Assembly (NCBI GenBank): GCA_027313145.1
Contig: DAHVEJ010000004.1
Span: forward strand, 1-56,257
Length of the DNA stretch: 56,257 nucleotides
Direction of reading: 5' to 3'
Source of the DNA: Phycisphaerales bacterium
Lineage (GTDB): Bacteria; Planctomycetota; Phycisphaerae; WQYP01
Shown: in pieces, positions 34,456 through 43,406 of the stretch
Numbering within the stretch: position 1 is the first letter of the stretch
Layout: each line of letters begins with the position of its first letter
The notes under the pieces: generated by a model
Told to the model about the DNA's origin: nothing
Database searches by the model: none
What the model saw: only the letters and a program-made list of their open reading frames with translations
Made by a program: the position numbers and the translations under genes

Positions 34456-36252
34456 ATGTTTATCAGTGCCACTGATCGCAAGAAGAACGGTAAAATACAC
34501 ACCTACCATCGGGTGATGGAAAAGCAGCGCAGCGCTTTGGGCCAGTGGGTACAGCGACAGGTGATTTATCTCGGTGAACTTACCAGCGCTCAGGAAGAAT
34601 CCTGGCGCAGAGCCTTGCAGGTTTTTGATCCCATTGGCAATCAGACGCAAAGCATGACGTTGTTTGCCAAGCCCGAAGTGGTACCGCCGGAGCAACTCAA
34701 CAGTGTGGCCATTCGTTTGAATCAAATCAAGCTGCATCGCCCGCGGAGTTATGGTGACTGCTGGCTGGGTTGCCAACTGTGGCGGGAACTGCAGTTGGAT
34801 CAGTTCTGGCATTCGCGTCTGAAGGCTGATGGGCGATCAGGTGTGCAATGGCAGAAGGTACTGGCGTTGCTGGTAATCAATCGCCTCGTCGCTCCAGGCA
34901 GTGAGTTCCGGCTGCATCGGCAGTGGTTTAATGGCAGTGCCATGGATGAGCTTCTGCAGGTCGATGCTTCCGTGGCTTCCAAGGATCGGTTGTATCGGTG
35001 TCTGGATCGCATCTTGGAACATCGTTCGGATTTGTTCCGGCACCTGCAACAACGATGGAAGGATCTCTTTAGTGCCTCGTTTGATGTTTTATTGTACGAC
35101 CTGACCAGCACGTACTTTGAAGGATTGTGCCAGGAGATCCCCATCGCCAAGCATGGCTACAGCCGTGACGGTCGTCCGGATTGCCGGCAAGTGGTTATTG
35201 CCCTGATTGTGACCCCCGACGGTTTACCAATGGCCTATGAGGTCATGGCGGGCAATACCTCAGATAAGACCACGTTGTCAGCATTTTTGAAGAACATTGA
35301 AGACCTCTATGGTCAGGCCCGGCGGGTGTGGGTCATGGATCGGGGGATTCCCACCGAGCAAACTCTCCTGGAGATGCGGAGCCGGGGAATCGATTATCTC
35401 GTTGGCACACCTAAGGGGAAACTACGTGTCCTTGAACAACAGCTTCTGGATAAGCCATGGAAGCAGGTTCGCGATGGCGTAGAGGTCAAGCTCTCGCAAG
35501 ACCCGCAGGAACTCTGGGTTCTGGCCCGAAGTGCGGGGCGTCAGGACAAGGAGATGGCCATTCGTCGCAGAAAATTAAGACGCCTGTTTCAAGGACTACT
35601 GGCCCTGCGTAGAAGCCTGCCTAAGCGTGATCAGTTATTGCAACGCATTGGAGTGTTGCGCCACGAAGCCGGACGTGCTGCGGCCCTGGTAGCCATTACT
35701 ATTCCCCAAGGCCACGAGTCGGTAACCAGAGAAACATTCCACTACCGTCTACACGTTGAGAAGTTCAAAGAAGCGGAAAGGCTTGATGGCCATTATCTTC
35801 TACGTACCAGTTTAAGAGCCGAGAATCCCGAAGTGCTCTGGCAGAGATATACCCAACTGACCCAAATAGAGGCTGCCTTCAAATGCCTCAAGAGCGACTT
35901 GAATATTCGCCCTATCCATCATCAGGTTCAGTCGCGGGTAGAAGCGCATATCTTTGTGGCCTTCATGGGCTATGCACTCATGGCCACGTTACAGATGCGT
36001 ACGCGGCAACACGCCGCGGGTCTGACGCCTCGGGCGGTGCTTGAGCAACTTGCGGGTATAAAGATGATTGATGTGCATCTTCCGGTCAATGACGGAAGAT
36101 GTCTGGTGATGCCGCGTTATACCGAACCGGCACCGGAGCAGCAGTTACTATTAACCAAGCTGGGCCTTGAGCTTCCGCAACAGCCGCCACCGAAGATTTA
36201 CCCCGATGCCAAAGCGGCCCAGGCACCACATCAGGAGGGACCAAGCCACTAA
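34456..36252 (+). CDS. IS1634-like transposase (DDE)
   Basis: 598 residues from the ATG at 34456. DDE catalysis: the RNase H-like fold starts around FDVLLYDLTSTYFEG (first Asp), the second Asp is in RRVWVMDRGIPTEQ, and the Glu is in TQIEAAFKCLKSDLNIRPIH, the signature Y(2)R-like end of IS1634 and IS4-group enzymes. An N-terminal DNA-binding region precedes (about 60-200), and a long helical insertion (KEMAIRRRKLRRLFQGLLAL) separates the second and third acids. The gene is intact. It cuts and rejoins DNA at the inverted repeats. Matching terminal repeats flank it. Confidence 0.93.
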   Translation: MFISATDRKKNGKIHTYHRVMEKQRSALGQWVQRQVIYLGELTSAQEESWRRALQVFDPIGNQTQSMTLFAKPEVVPPEQLNSVAIRLNQIKLHRPRSYGDCWLGCQLWRELQLDQFWHSRLKADGRSGVQWQKVLALLVINRLVAPGSEFRLHRQWFNGSAMDELLQVDASVASKDRLYRCLDRILEHRSDLFRHLQQRWKDLFSASFDVLLYDLTSTYFEGLCQEIPIAKHGYSRDGRPDCRQVVIALIVTPDGLPMAYEVMAGNTSDKTTLSAFLKNIEDLYGQARRVWVMDRGIPTEQTLLEMRSRGIDYLVGTPKGKLRVLEQQLLDKPWKQVRDGVEVKLSQDPQELWVLARSAGRQDKEMAIRRRKLRRLFQGLLALRRSLPKRDQLLQRIGVLRHEAGRAAALVAITIPQGHESVTRETFHYRLHVEKFKEAERLDGHYLLRTSLRAENPEVLWQRYTQLTQIEAAFKCLKSDLNIRPIHHQVQSRVEAHIFVAFMGYALMATLQMRTRQHAAGLTPRAVLEQLAGIKMIDVHLPVNDGRCLVMPRYTEPAPEQQLLLTKLGLELPQQPPPKIYPDAKAAQAPHQEGPSH

Positions 36253-36284
36253 GTGGACTATGAGTTTATGGTACAGACTTTTGC

Positions 36285-36311
36285 CTCTGGTTGAGCGCCA
36301 GAGCCTTTTTT
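36285..36311 (+). terminator. Transcription terminator after transposase
   Basis: CTCTGG (36285-36290), loop TTGAGCG, CCAGAG (36298-36303), then CC and six T. It is 30 bases after the transposase stop and inside the insertion sequence. Confidence 0.6.
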
Positions 36312-36409
36312 AGTGCCGAAGTGCGAAGGTTGGGCTAAGGGCTATTCCGTGGGGGCGTGGCGGGTGTAGTTGTGGCGGGACCGGTGGAGCATAATTGCGG
36401 ACGGCGTGA

Positions 36410-37864
36410 TTAGTCGGCGGGCGAGGCGGAGGTGAGTTCAACCGGTGGGCGGCGCGGCGCGATCGGCTGGCGGGATTGCGGCCAGATGCACCGCATGATG
36501 GTGCCTTTTCCGGTTTGGCTGTGCAGTTCAACCACGCCGCCCATCGCTGCCACCGCATGTTTCACAATGGCCAGCCCCAGACCGGTACCACGATCCGCCC
36601 CGCCCCGGCTGCGATTAACGGTATAAAATCTTTCAAAGACGCGGTTAATATCTTCCGGCGGAATGCCGCAGCCGGTATCTTCCACTTCGAGAATGATTAT
36701 ATCTTCGGTGGCGTTAGTGTCGGAAGCATCGGCTTTATTCGCGGCGTTGCGCGCGGGCCGGGTTTGTCGCAGCCACCGTATCTGGATAAAGCCGGCGGTC
36801 GTGAATTTTAAGCTGTTATCAACAAGATTTTTCAGGATCAGCAATACAAGGCGTTCGTCTCCCTGCATGATCTGTGCGTCAGGGGCGATTTCAAAGCGTA
36901 AGTCCAGATGTTTTTCGGCGGCCAGATTTTTGAACATACTGGAAATCAGTTCGCGGACTTCTTCAAGTTTGATCGGCTCATAGCGCACCACCGCGCGCGG
37001 GTCTTCCGTGCGCGATAGATCCAGGAGGTCCTGCACGAGAAGCTGCAGTCGCAGCACGTGACCACCGACAATATCCAGGCACCGCTTGAGTGTGACATGA
37101 TCTTCATAGCCCGCTTCATTGATGGTTTCAACCGCCGCTCGAATGCTGGCCAGCGGTGTGCGAAGTTCATGGCTGGCATTGGCGGCGAAGTCGGCTTTAA
37201 TCTGAACATTCTGCAGCAATTCGGTCTGATCCTGTAACAGCAGCAGAATGCCGCGCGGCTCAAGCCCCGGCGAAATAGGCGCAGCGGTAATCTGCAAAAC
37301 GCGCGGGCGCGAACCAACCGCAAGACGAACCTGCCGCGAAATCGGCGACTGACTGCGTAACGCGGTGCGGGTAATATCCTGCACCGGAGCCTGAGCCGCA
37401 AATTCGCGCAGAGTGTTTTGGGAATCCGGATCAGCCGGGGCAATCAGCAACTCGACCGCCCGGCGATTCGAAAGCACGGGGATACCGGCGGGGTCCAGAA
37501 TAATGACGGGATCATTGAGGCAGGCCAGAAGCGTTTGCAGATAGCTGCTTTGCACCAGGAGTTCACGGCGCTCCAGTTCGGAAGCATTGGCAAGGCTTTG
37601 AATTTCCCGTACCAACCGTTCCAACTGCGCGTGGGCTAAAACAATCGGCGGCCGCTCCGGCTCGCCCATCCGCCGTATGCGCAGCCAGCGGATAATGTCT
37701 TTAACCATGCGGTACCGTTGAACCAGCACCAGCAACAGTGCCACTGACGTGGCCGCCAATATGGTCACAATAACCGCTAACACGGCAGCCTGGGTTGAAT
37801 CCGTACCGGGCAAGCGCATCGCTGCCAGAACCGCCGATACCAGCATGTGAGGTCCATTTACCAT
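36410..37864 (-). CDS. Sensor histidine kinase, PhoR-like
   Basis: 484 residues from the ATG at 37862-37864 (the TTG at 37873 is less likely). One membrane helix near the N-terminus (AAVLAVIVTILAATSVALLL) with little outside the membrane, then a coiled linker, a PAS-like domain (about 115-210; LACLNDPVIILDPAGIPVLS), HisKA with the phospho-His in ASHELRTPLASIRAAVE and HATPase_c with NLVDNSLKFT (N box), EVEDTGCGIPPEDINRVFER (G1/F) and GTGLGLAIVKHAVA (G2). It autophosphorylates and passes phosphate to the response regulator encoded just upstream. PhoR/PhoB-type pairs sense phosphate, but pst genes are absent here, so the signal is unknown. Confidence 0.9.
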   Translation of the reverse strand: MVNGPHMLVSAVLAAMRLPGTDSTQAAVLAVIVTILAATSVALLLVLVQRYRMVKDIIRWLRIRRMGEPERPPIVLAHAQLERLVREIQSLANASELERRELLVQSSYLQTLLACLNDPVIILDPAGIPVLSNRRAVELLIAPADPDSQNTLREFAAQAPVQDITRTALRSQSPISRQVRLAVGSRPRVLQITAAPISPGLEPRGILLLLQDQTELLQNVQIKADFAANASHELRTPLASIRAAVETINEAGYEDHVTLKRCLDIVGGHVLRLQLLVQDLLDLSRTEDPRAVVRYEPIKLEEVRELISSMFKNLAAEKHLDLRFEIAPDAQIMQGDERLVLLILKNLVDNSLKFTTAGFIQIRWLRQTRPARNAANKADASDTNATEDIIILEVEDTGCGIPPEDINRVFERFYTVNRSRGGADRGTGLGLAIVKHAVAAMGGVVELHSQTGKGTIMRCIWPQSRQPIAPRRPPVELTSASPAD

Positions 37865-38011
37865 AAGATTCAATCATCGCATGAAAGATGCAGGACGCAA
37901 GAAGCCCTGGCGAATGGCGTGGCAATAAATCCGGGTAAGCCCCTGCCGTGCGAGTTTCCAAGACCAACCATTCTCTTAGCGCCGGCATGTATGCCGTCGA
38001 TTTTGCCGCCT

Positions 38012-38031
38012 GCCCGGAACAATTGCCACGC
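38012..38031. repeat. Short dispersed repeat, second copy
   Basis: GCCCGGAACAATTGCCACGC, 19 of 20 bases identical to 7817-7836. It lies in the 260-base gap between the response regulator and the histidine kinase. Confidence 0.5.
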
Positions 38032-38123
38032 CCCTGGCAAACAGCGGTGTCGGGCGACTGAAGCCGGTGCAACGTGCGGTGTTACCAAGTGCCGCGTTTT
38101 ACAGCCAAAAAAAAGCGAGGCCG

Positions 38124-38834
38124 TCAGATGCCGGCTTCTTCTTTGGTTTCCAGAAGTTTATAGCCCACACCGCGAACCGTTTGGATCATCCACTGGTAGT
38201 CGCCGAGCTTTTTACGAACTGCCGTGACATGCACATCAATGGCACGATCCGTTACATACACATCGGACCCCATCACGCGATCGGTGAGTTGATCACGTGA
38301 GAGCACTCGCCCGCGCGCTAAAGCCAGAGCGGTCAACAATTTAAATTCGGTGGGAGTCACTGTTACGGGCCGACCCTCAAGAGTAACTTCGTGCCGGGCT
38401 TCATCAATGACCATAGGGCCGTTACTTAGAATTTGCTGTCCGGCTTCCGCTGTGGCGGCTTTTCGCCGTAACACAGCCGCAATGCGGGCCATCAGGACTT
38501 TCATCGAAAAAGGTTTGGTGACGTAATCATCAGCTCCTAATGAAAGACCGACGATAATGTCGGTTTCTTCCCCGCGCGCTGTGAGCATCAGCACGGGGAT
38601 GTTGGCGGTTTGCGGGTCCCCTTTAAGGCGTGTGGCGACTTCCTGCCCGGTCAGCCCCGGCATCATCAGGTCCAGAAGAATTAAATCGGGTGCCACTTTA
38701 CGGGCCATCTCCAACCCGATTTTTCCGTCATGGGCGGTCACGGCCTCATAACCCTGGCGCAGTAAATTCATGCCGATCAGATCGACAAGATCGCGCTCAT
38801 CATCCACAACCAGTATTTTTTTCTTCCGCGCCAT
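38124..38834 (-). CDS. Response regulator, OmpR/PhoB family
   Basis: 236 residues. Receiver domain 1-120: acidic pair in VVDDERD, phospho-acceptor D55 in LILLDLMMPG, the Thr in MLTARGE and Lys in DDYVTKPFS. A C-terminal winged helix (about 140-232) has EVTLEGRPVTVTPTEFKLLT and DRAIDVHVTAVRKKLGDYQW, ending TVRGVGYKL. It binds DNA when phosphorylated. It precedes its partner kinase by 260 bases on the same strand; that gap carries a repeat, so they may not be on one message. Confidence 0.93.
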   Translation of the reverse strand: MARKKKILVVDDERDLVDLIGMNLLRQGYEAVTAHDGKIGLEMARKVAPDLILLDLMMPGLTGQEVATRLKGDPQTANIPVLMLTARGEETDIIVGLSLGADDYVTKPFSMKVLMARIAAVLRRKAATAEAGQQILSNGPMVIDEARHEVTLEGRPVTVTPTEFKLLTALALARGRVLSRDQLTDRVMGSDVYVTDRAIDVHVTAVRKKLGDYQWMIQTVRGVGYKLLETKEEAGI

Positions 38835-39028
38835 AAAACTCCCGTGGCCTGTAAGACGAACTTATTTTACCCCTACCTTCCCCGGCAGGATACCGCCCGT
38901 CAAGCTTCCGCAACAGGATTAACACAAAGTTATCACATAATTAATCATTCGCTATCCGTAGCCAATCCGGAATCGTGGGTCGCCGGTAGACTGGCCGGGG
39001 CCGTGAATCGCCGGTATTCTGATAACTT

Positions 39029-39895
39029 ATGCGAATTGCTCTGGCCCCTAATTTGGATAAATCGGACGCGGTAGCGGCGGCACAGAACCTGCTGGAAAGC
39101 CTGCGCGGCCACCCCGGGCACGATGTGCGCATGATGCCGACGATTTCTCGCGAAGCATTTGACGCCTTTGACCCTGACATACTGATACTTCTGGGCGGTG
39201 ATGGAACAATTTTACAGGCCGCAAGATTTATTACCGGCTTGAGAGCGGCTCTGGTCGGCATTAACTTTGGCAAACTGGGATATCTGGCGTCATTTACGGT
39301 CGATGAATTCCGCGCACAATTGCCGCAGCTCCTGAGCGGAAAATTACACATTTCGCAACGACTCATGCTGGACGGAACGATTATTAATGATTCGGAAATC
39401 CCCGGCACCGGCGAAGTGAAACGGGCAGCAGGCTTTCACTGTGCCGCCCTGAATGATATCGTCATTAACGCGGGTATCCCATTTCGCATGGTGCAACTAA
39501 CCATTACCATTAATGGCGAGGACACCACCACGTTTCGTGGAGACGGCTTGATAGTATCAACGTCCTCCGGGTCTACCGGGTACAATCTTTCCGCCGGCGG
39601 CCCGCTGATTTCCCCGGATCTCCAGGCGCTGGTGATTACTCCCATTTGCCCGCACTCGTTGTCATTCCGCCCGGTGGTGGTGCCGGCTGAGACGGAAATA
39701 CGCATTACACCTATTCGGGTTAATTCCGGTACACATGTAAGTTTTGACGGCCAAGTAAGTCAACCACTGGTGGCGGGGCAATATATGGTGGTGCGTCGGA
39801 CGGCCAAGCCGTTGCAACTCGTGGAGAACCCGACGCTTACCCATTGGCAGAGGCTGGGCAGCAAGTTGCACTGGGCGCAAAGCCCCCGTGCTTAA
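39029..39895 (+). CDS. nadK: NAD kinase
   Basis: 288 residues, normal size for the family. It phosphorylates NAD to NADP. The diagnostic ILLGGDGTILQAARF carries the catalytic GGDG; other family blocks are LVGINFGKLGYLASF, GDGLIVSTSSGSTGYNLSAG (sugar binding, GSTGYNLS) and the C-terminal VSFDGQVSQPL. No strong ribosome site before the ATG at 39029. Preceded divergently by the response regulator and followed 66 bases later by a membrane protein on the same strand. Confidence 0.93.
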   Translation: MRIALAPNLDKSDAVAAAQNLLESLRGHPGHDVRMMPTISREAFDAFDPDILILLGGDGTILQAARFITGLRAALVGINFGKLGYLASFTVDEFRAQLPQLLSGKLHISQRLMLDGTIINDSEIPGTGEVKRAAGFHCAALNDIVINAGIPFRMVQLTITINGEDTTTFRGDGLIVSTSSGSTGYNLSAGGPLISPDLQALVITPICPHSLSFRPVVVPAETEIRITPIRVNSGTHVSFDGQVSQPLVAGQYMVVRRTAKPLQLVENPTLTHWQRLGSKLHWAQSPRA

Positions 39896-39961
39896 AAGTG
39901 CCGGGAAACGATAATGGAATTTTATTGAAATCAGGTAACCAATAGCGAGGCGTCAAATAAG

Positions 39962-41680
39962 ATGGGTGATCCAGTACGGACCAATCAGGAAACGGCTTAT
40001 CAGAATTTCACGCTGGAGAACGTGAAATTCAGCTCCATATTTGAATTTAGCGCCCTATTCCGGGCTTTTCGCATGGCGATTCAACCCGCATGCATGGTCA
40101 CCGCACTGCTGGCAATTCTGGTGGTTTATTGCGCGGGCCGGGCGTTTGATGTGCTGTGGAGCTACCAGGTTATGCCGGGGGAGATTACCGCCTTTCATTC
40201 ATCCATCCCCGGCTACTATGATGATTTACTCAAACAAAACCGCGCCAGCCGCACGCAGGCAATCATGGATTTACTACAGCATGAAGATCCGACATTAAGC
40301 TTGGCCCAAACCGCCGCACTGGCAGAAAATCCGGGAGCCGCCTATCAACGGATAAAAGCGAACTACGAGCGGAGTTTTATGCGGGCGGTTCATGCCGCCT
40401 CGCAAGCGGGAGCAGATGCGGCAATAAAGAATCAAACCCGCCGCCAGGCGACGCTGAAGTTGCTTAACCGCATGCGTAATTTAAAGTCGATGGTTGGGCG
40501 CGGGGTTTTTTCCGCGCTCATGCGGTATGAAATGAAAGAATATGGTCTGCTGGTAAGTAATACCGCAGCCATGCTCCGCCTGGTGCCGATGCGGGGAGCC
40601 AATGGGGATTCTGATCAGGCGGTGATACAGGTGGGAACCGGGATTCTGCCAACCGGTCGCCATGGTCTGTGGGAAAATAATTCCATCATCGGATGTCTGG
40701 CCAATATGTTTATCACCGCCCCCACGTGGCTGATAACCGGGGCAGCTCCGGTTCGGGACATCGGAGCCGCGCACGGCATGGGGCTATTTCTTCGACGTCT
40801 GCTTTATCTGTTAAGCGTCCTGCTGCTGGCGGGCATCAGCTTGATGGCGGCGGCCCTGGCTGGGGCGATGATATGCCGGCAGACCGCCTTGGAATTTTCG
40901 GGCAACCGTCCGACTTTTTCCGCCAACATCGCATTTACAATTTCCCATCTGGGGTCGTTTATTAAAGCGCCGCTGCTGCCGTTTATTACCATTTTGGGAA
41001 CGGGCCTGGTATTAACGATTTTATCATTCGTCGGAGCGATACCGTTTCTGGGGGAAATTTTTATCGGGGCGATATTTGTTGTATTTCTGATTCTGGGGTT
41101 CATCATCATGCTGATGGTGCTGGGAATCATTGGCGGACTGAATTTAATTTATCCTACGCTGGCGGTGGAAGGGTCGGATTCTTTTGACGCCATAAGCCGC
41201 AGTTTCAGTTATGTGTACGCCCGGCCATGGCGGATGTTGTTTTACACCCTGCTGTTATTGGTATATGGTGCGGTAACGTATTTATTTCTGACATTTGCAA
41301 TGTATGTGCTGCTGGCGGGCGTGCACGTATTTGTGGGCTGGGGCATGACCTTATTTGGTTTGTTGCATGGCTGGAACACCGGCAGCGGGAAACTCGACGC
41401 CATGTGGCAGCCGCCCCATTTTGGCGCATTAATTGCGCCAATTAACTGGTGGGCCATGAACTGGTCGGAGACGATCGGGGCGATTTTCCTTTACTTCTGG
41501 TTGTTTCTGGCGGTAACGCTCCTGGGGGCGTATGTGATAAGTTACTATTTTGCCGGCAATACGATTCTCTATCTGTTGCTGCGGCGCAGCGTGGACGGGC
41601 AAGGCCTCAATGAAATATACCCCGACGCCGCGGAAGACATCACGGACAATTCAACCAAACCGCTGATCAAACGGCAATAA
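39962..41680 (+). CDS. Large multi-pass membrane protein, unknown function
   Basis: 572 residues with about six or seven membrane segments: QPACMVTALLAILVVYCAGR near the N-terminus, then a 190-residue soluble region, then LLYLLSVLLLAGISLMAAAL and several further helices (IGAIFVVFLILGFIIMLMVL; ETIGAIFLYFWLFLAVTLLG). The layout is that of conserved planctomycete membrane proteins of unknown function. No catalytic motif was seen. The next gene starts 12 bases after its stop, so the two are likely one unit with nadK upstream. Confidence 0.7.
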   Translation: MGDPVRTNQETAYQNFTLENVKFSSIFEFSALFRAFRMAIQPACMVTALLAILVVYCAGRAFDVLWSYQVMPGEITAFHSSIPGYYDDLLKQNRASRTQAIMDLLQHEDPTLSLAQTAALAENPGAAYQRIKANYERSFMRAVHAASQAGADAAIKNQTRRQATLKLLNRMRNLKSMVGRGVFSALMRYEMKEYGLLVSNTAAMLRLVPMRGANGDSDQAVIQVGTGILPTGRHGLWENNSIIGCLANMFITAPTWLITGAAPVRDIGAAHGMGLFLRRLLYLLSVLLLAGISLMAAALAGAMICRQTALEFSGNRPTFSANIAFTISHLGSFIKAPLLPFITILGTGLVLTILSFVGAIPFLGEIFIGAIFVVFLILGFIIMLMVLGIIGGLNLIYPTLAVEGSDSFDAISRSFSYVYARPWRMLFYTLLLLVYGAVTYLFLTFAMYVLLAGVHVFVGWGMTLFGLLHGWNTGSGKLDAMWQPPHFGALIAPINWWAMNWSETIGAIFLYFWLFLAVTLLGAYVISYYFAGNTILYLLLRRSVDGQGLNEIYPDAAEDITDNSTKPLIKRQ

Positions 41681-41692
41681 GGGAGCGATAAA

Positions 41693-42868
41693 TTGAAACT
41701 TCGCAATGATTTTTATCAGATTTTAGCGCTGCTATGCGACACCCCCACCGCCCCGTATCGGGAAAGTATGGTAACGGCGGCGGTTGGGCAATGGCACCGC
41801 ACAGCGACGCGATCCCAAGCGATCCGCTGGCGCGAAGATTCGGCGGGAAATATTCATTTGGATTATCGCGCCGGAGATAAGGGGACACGCACGTTGGTGC
41901 TGGAGGCGCATCTGGACCATCCCGGTTTTATTGTCACGGGGATGAAACGCGACGGAACAATACGGACGATTTTCCGGGGCGGGGTGAAGCCGTCCTGCTT
42001 TACCGATGCGACGGTGGCATTATGGCCCGGCAGCGGCATTGCTGAAGCGGCCAAGCCGCTGGTAACCCGTGTGTTGCAGGTGACACCCGCAAAGAAATCG
42101 ACGCCGATGCGTGTGCTATTGGCCTCATGCGGTGTAAAAATCCCCAATGGAACCATCGGCACGTGGAACTTACCCGGTGCGGGAGAATCAAACGGCCTGT
42201 TCATGGCACGGGCGTGTGATGATCTGGCAGGTGTGGCGGCGTGTTTATGTGTACTGGAACGATTGTTGGAACTCAAGGCCAAATGCAATGTGAGGGTACT
42301 GCTGACACGCGCGGAGGAAGTTGGATTTGCCGGGGCCATCGTGGCGGCGCGGCAGCGTTTGATTCCGCGGTCCTGTGCCATCATAGGGCTGGAAACCAGC
42401 CGGGCCACGGCCCAGGCGATTCAAGGTGCCGGGCCGGTGATTCGTGTTGGTGACCGCACCAGCACCTTCAGCCCGGCGTTAACGCGCTTCATGGCCATGA
42501 CCGCCGGCGGCTTGGCTGATGAAAATTCAGAATTCCGTTATCAACGGGCCTTAATGGATGGGGGAACCTGTGATTCCACAGTGTTCCATGCATTCGGTTA
42601 TGAAACCGGTGCTGTGTGTCTGGCGTTGGGAAATTATCACAATATGCTGGAGTCCTCCGTAGCGGGCACCGCGTCTGCCTGCCCAACAGCCGGGCCGCTG
42701 ATCGCCTGCGAAACAATTCACCCCGCGGATTTCGCCGCGGAGATCGAATTGCTGGCGCAAATATGCGTTAAGTTTCCGAAGTATAAGCCCGGGATGGAAG
42801 ATCTGAAAAAAAGATTTAACAACCTGCACGAACAGGAACACAAGGCGTTGCTTTATAAACGCGGCTGA
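41693..42868 (+). CDS. M42-family metallopeptidase (aminopeptidase)
   Basis: 391 residues starting at a TTG (41693) with GGGAG seven bases ahead; no ATG is near. Two-zinc site: His in LEAHLDHPGF, Asp in ARACDDLAGVA, Glu pair in LTRAEEVGFAGA, Glu in GLETS, and His in LGNYHNMLE. M42 enzymes form large cytosolic tetrahedral complexes that trim peptides. All ligands are present. DGGTCDST supplies a further conserved block. It follows a membrane protein by 12 bases. Confidence 0.87.
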   Translation: MKLRNDFYQILALLCDTPTAPYRESMVTAAVGQWHRTATRSQAIRWREDSAGNIHLDYRAGDKGTRTLVLEAHLDHPGFIVTGMKRDGTIRTIFRGGVKPSCFTDATVALWPGSGIAEAAKPLVTRVLQVTPAKKSTPMRVLLASCGVKIPNGTIGTWNLPGAGESNGLFMARACDDLAGVAACLCVLERLLELKAKCNVRVLLTRAEEVGFAGAIVAARQRLIPRSCAIIGLETSRATAQAIQGAGPVIRVGDRTSTFSPALTRFMAMTAGGLADENSEFRYQRALMDGGTCDSTVFHAFGYETGAVCLALGNYHNMLESSVAGTASACPTAGPLIACETIHPADFAAEIELLAQICVKFPKYKPGMEDLKKRFNNLHEQEHKALLYKRG

Positions 42869-42887
42869 TGGGCAATGCGTATAAAAT

Positions 42888-43331
42888 TTATTCCGCCGGG
42901 CTGCGGCGAGCGCGTTTTACATCGGAGCGCACGCGTTTGGATTCCAAGCGGCGGGTTTTGCTGGCCTTGGTGGGGCGAGTCTTGCGACGTTTCTTAGGTT
43001 CCACCATCGCTTCAGATACCAATGTTTTCAGTTTTTCCACGCAGGCGCGGCGATTGGCTTCCTGCGTGCGTTGATTGGAACTGATCAGTACGATGGCACC
43101 GGCGGCATCGACCCGGCGGCCCACGGCTTGAATGAGTCGCAATCTGGCTTTGACATTCAGGCCATGCAGATCATCAGGGTGCACGCGTAAATCGGTTTTG
43201 GTATTGACTTTGTTGACATTCTGACCGCCCGGCCCGCTGGAGCGGGAAAATCCGAACTGCAACCGCTGTCGGTCTACCCACACACCGCCACCCAGCGCCA
43301 AACCTGGAACATTTGAAATACTTTCAACCAT
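42888..43331 (-). CDS. ArfB-like peptidyl-tRNA hydrolase (class I release factor domain)
   Basis: 147 residues. The GGQ motif lies in SRSSGPGGQNVNKVNTKTDL, as in the release-factor domain. The protein has no codon-recognition domains and a long basic tail (PKKRRKTRPTKASKTRRLES), which in ArfB/YaeJ enters the empty mRNA channel of a stalled ribosome. It should free peptides from non-stop ribosomes. Convergent with the M42 peptidase gene (19 bases between). ArfB itself or a close homologue is the best assignment; gene symbol not certain. Confidence 0.88.
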   Translation of the reverse strand: MVESISNVPGLALGGGVWVDRQRLQFGFSRSSGPGGQNVNKVNTKTDLRVHPDDLHGLNVKARLRLIQAVGRRVDAAGAIVLISSNQRTQEANRRACVEKLKTLVSEAMVEPKKRRKTRPTKASKTRRLESKRVRSDVKRARRSPAE

Positions 43332-43406
43332 GGGGATATTGTACCACCAATTTAATTAAATGTGGGAAACGTCATTGACCAACTTAATTGAAGGGACCTT
43401 GGTGAA

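Larger units (their letters stand above)
34293..36337 (+). mobile_element. Complete IS1634-like (IS4 group) insertion sequence
   Basis: About 2.05 kb. Terminal inverted repeats are TAACCCAACCTTCGCACTT at 34293-34311 and its complement (one mismatch) at 36319-36337. Between them is a single transposase gene. Hairpins followed by T-runs sit at both ends (34349-34378 and 36285-36311). Subterminal GGTACAGAC occurs at 34392-34400 and 36270-36278 as a direct repeat. GGGC is found on both outer flanks, but it is too simple to claim as a target duplication. Intact gene and ends suggest a recent insertion. Confidence 0.85.

Noticed and set aside
34289-36342. GGGC flanking the insertion sequence as a target-site duplication
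   Set aside because: Too short and low in complexity, and the right end has an extra A; cannot be told from chance.
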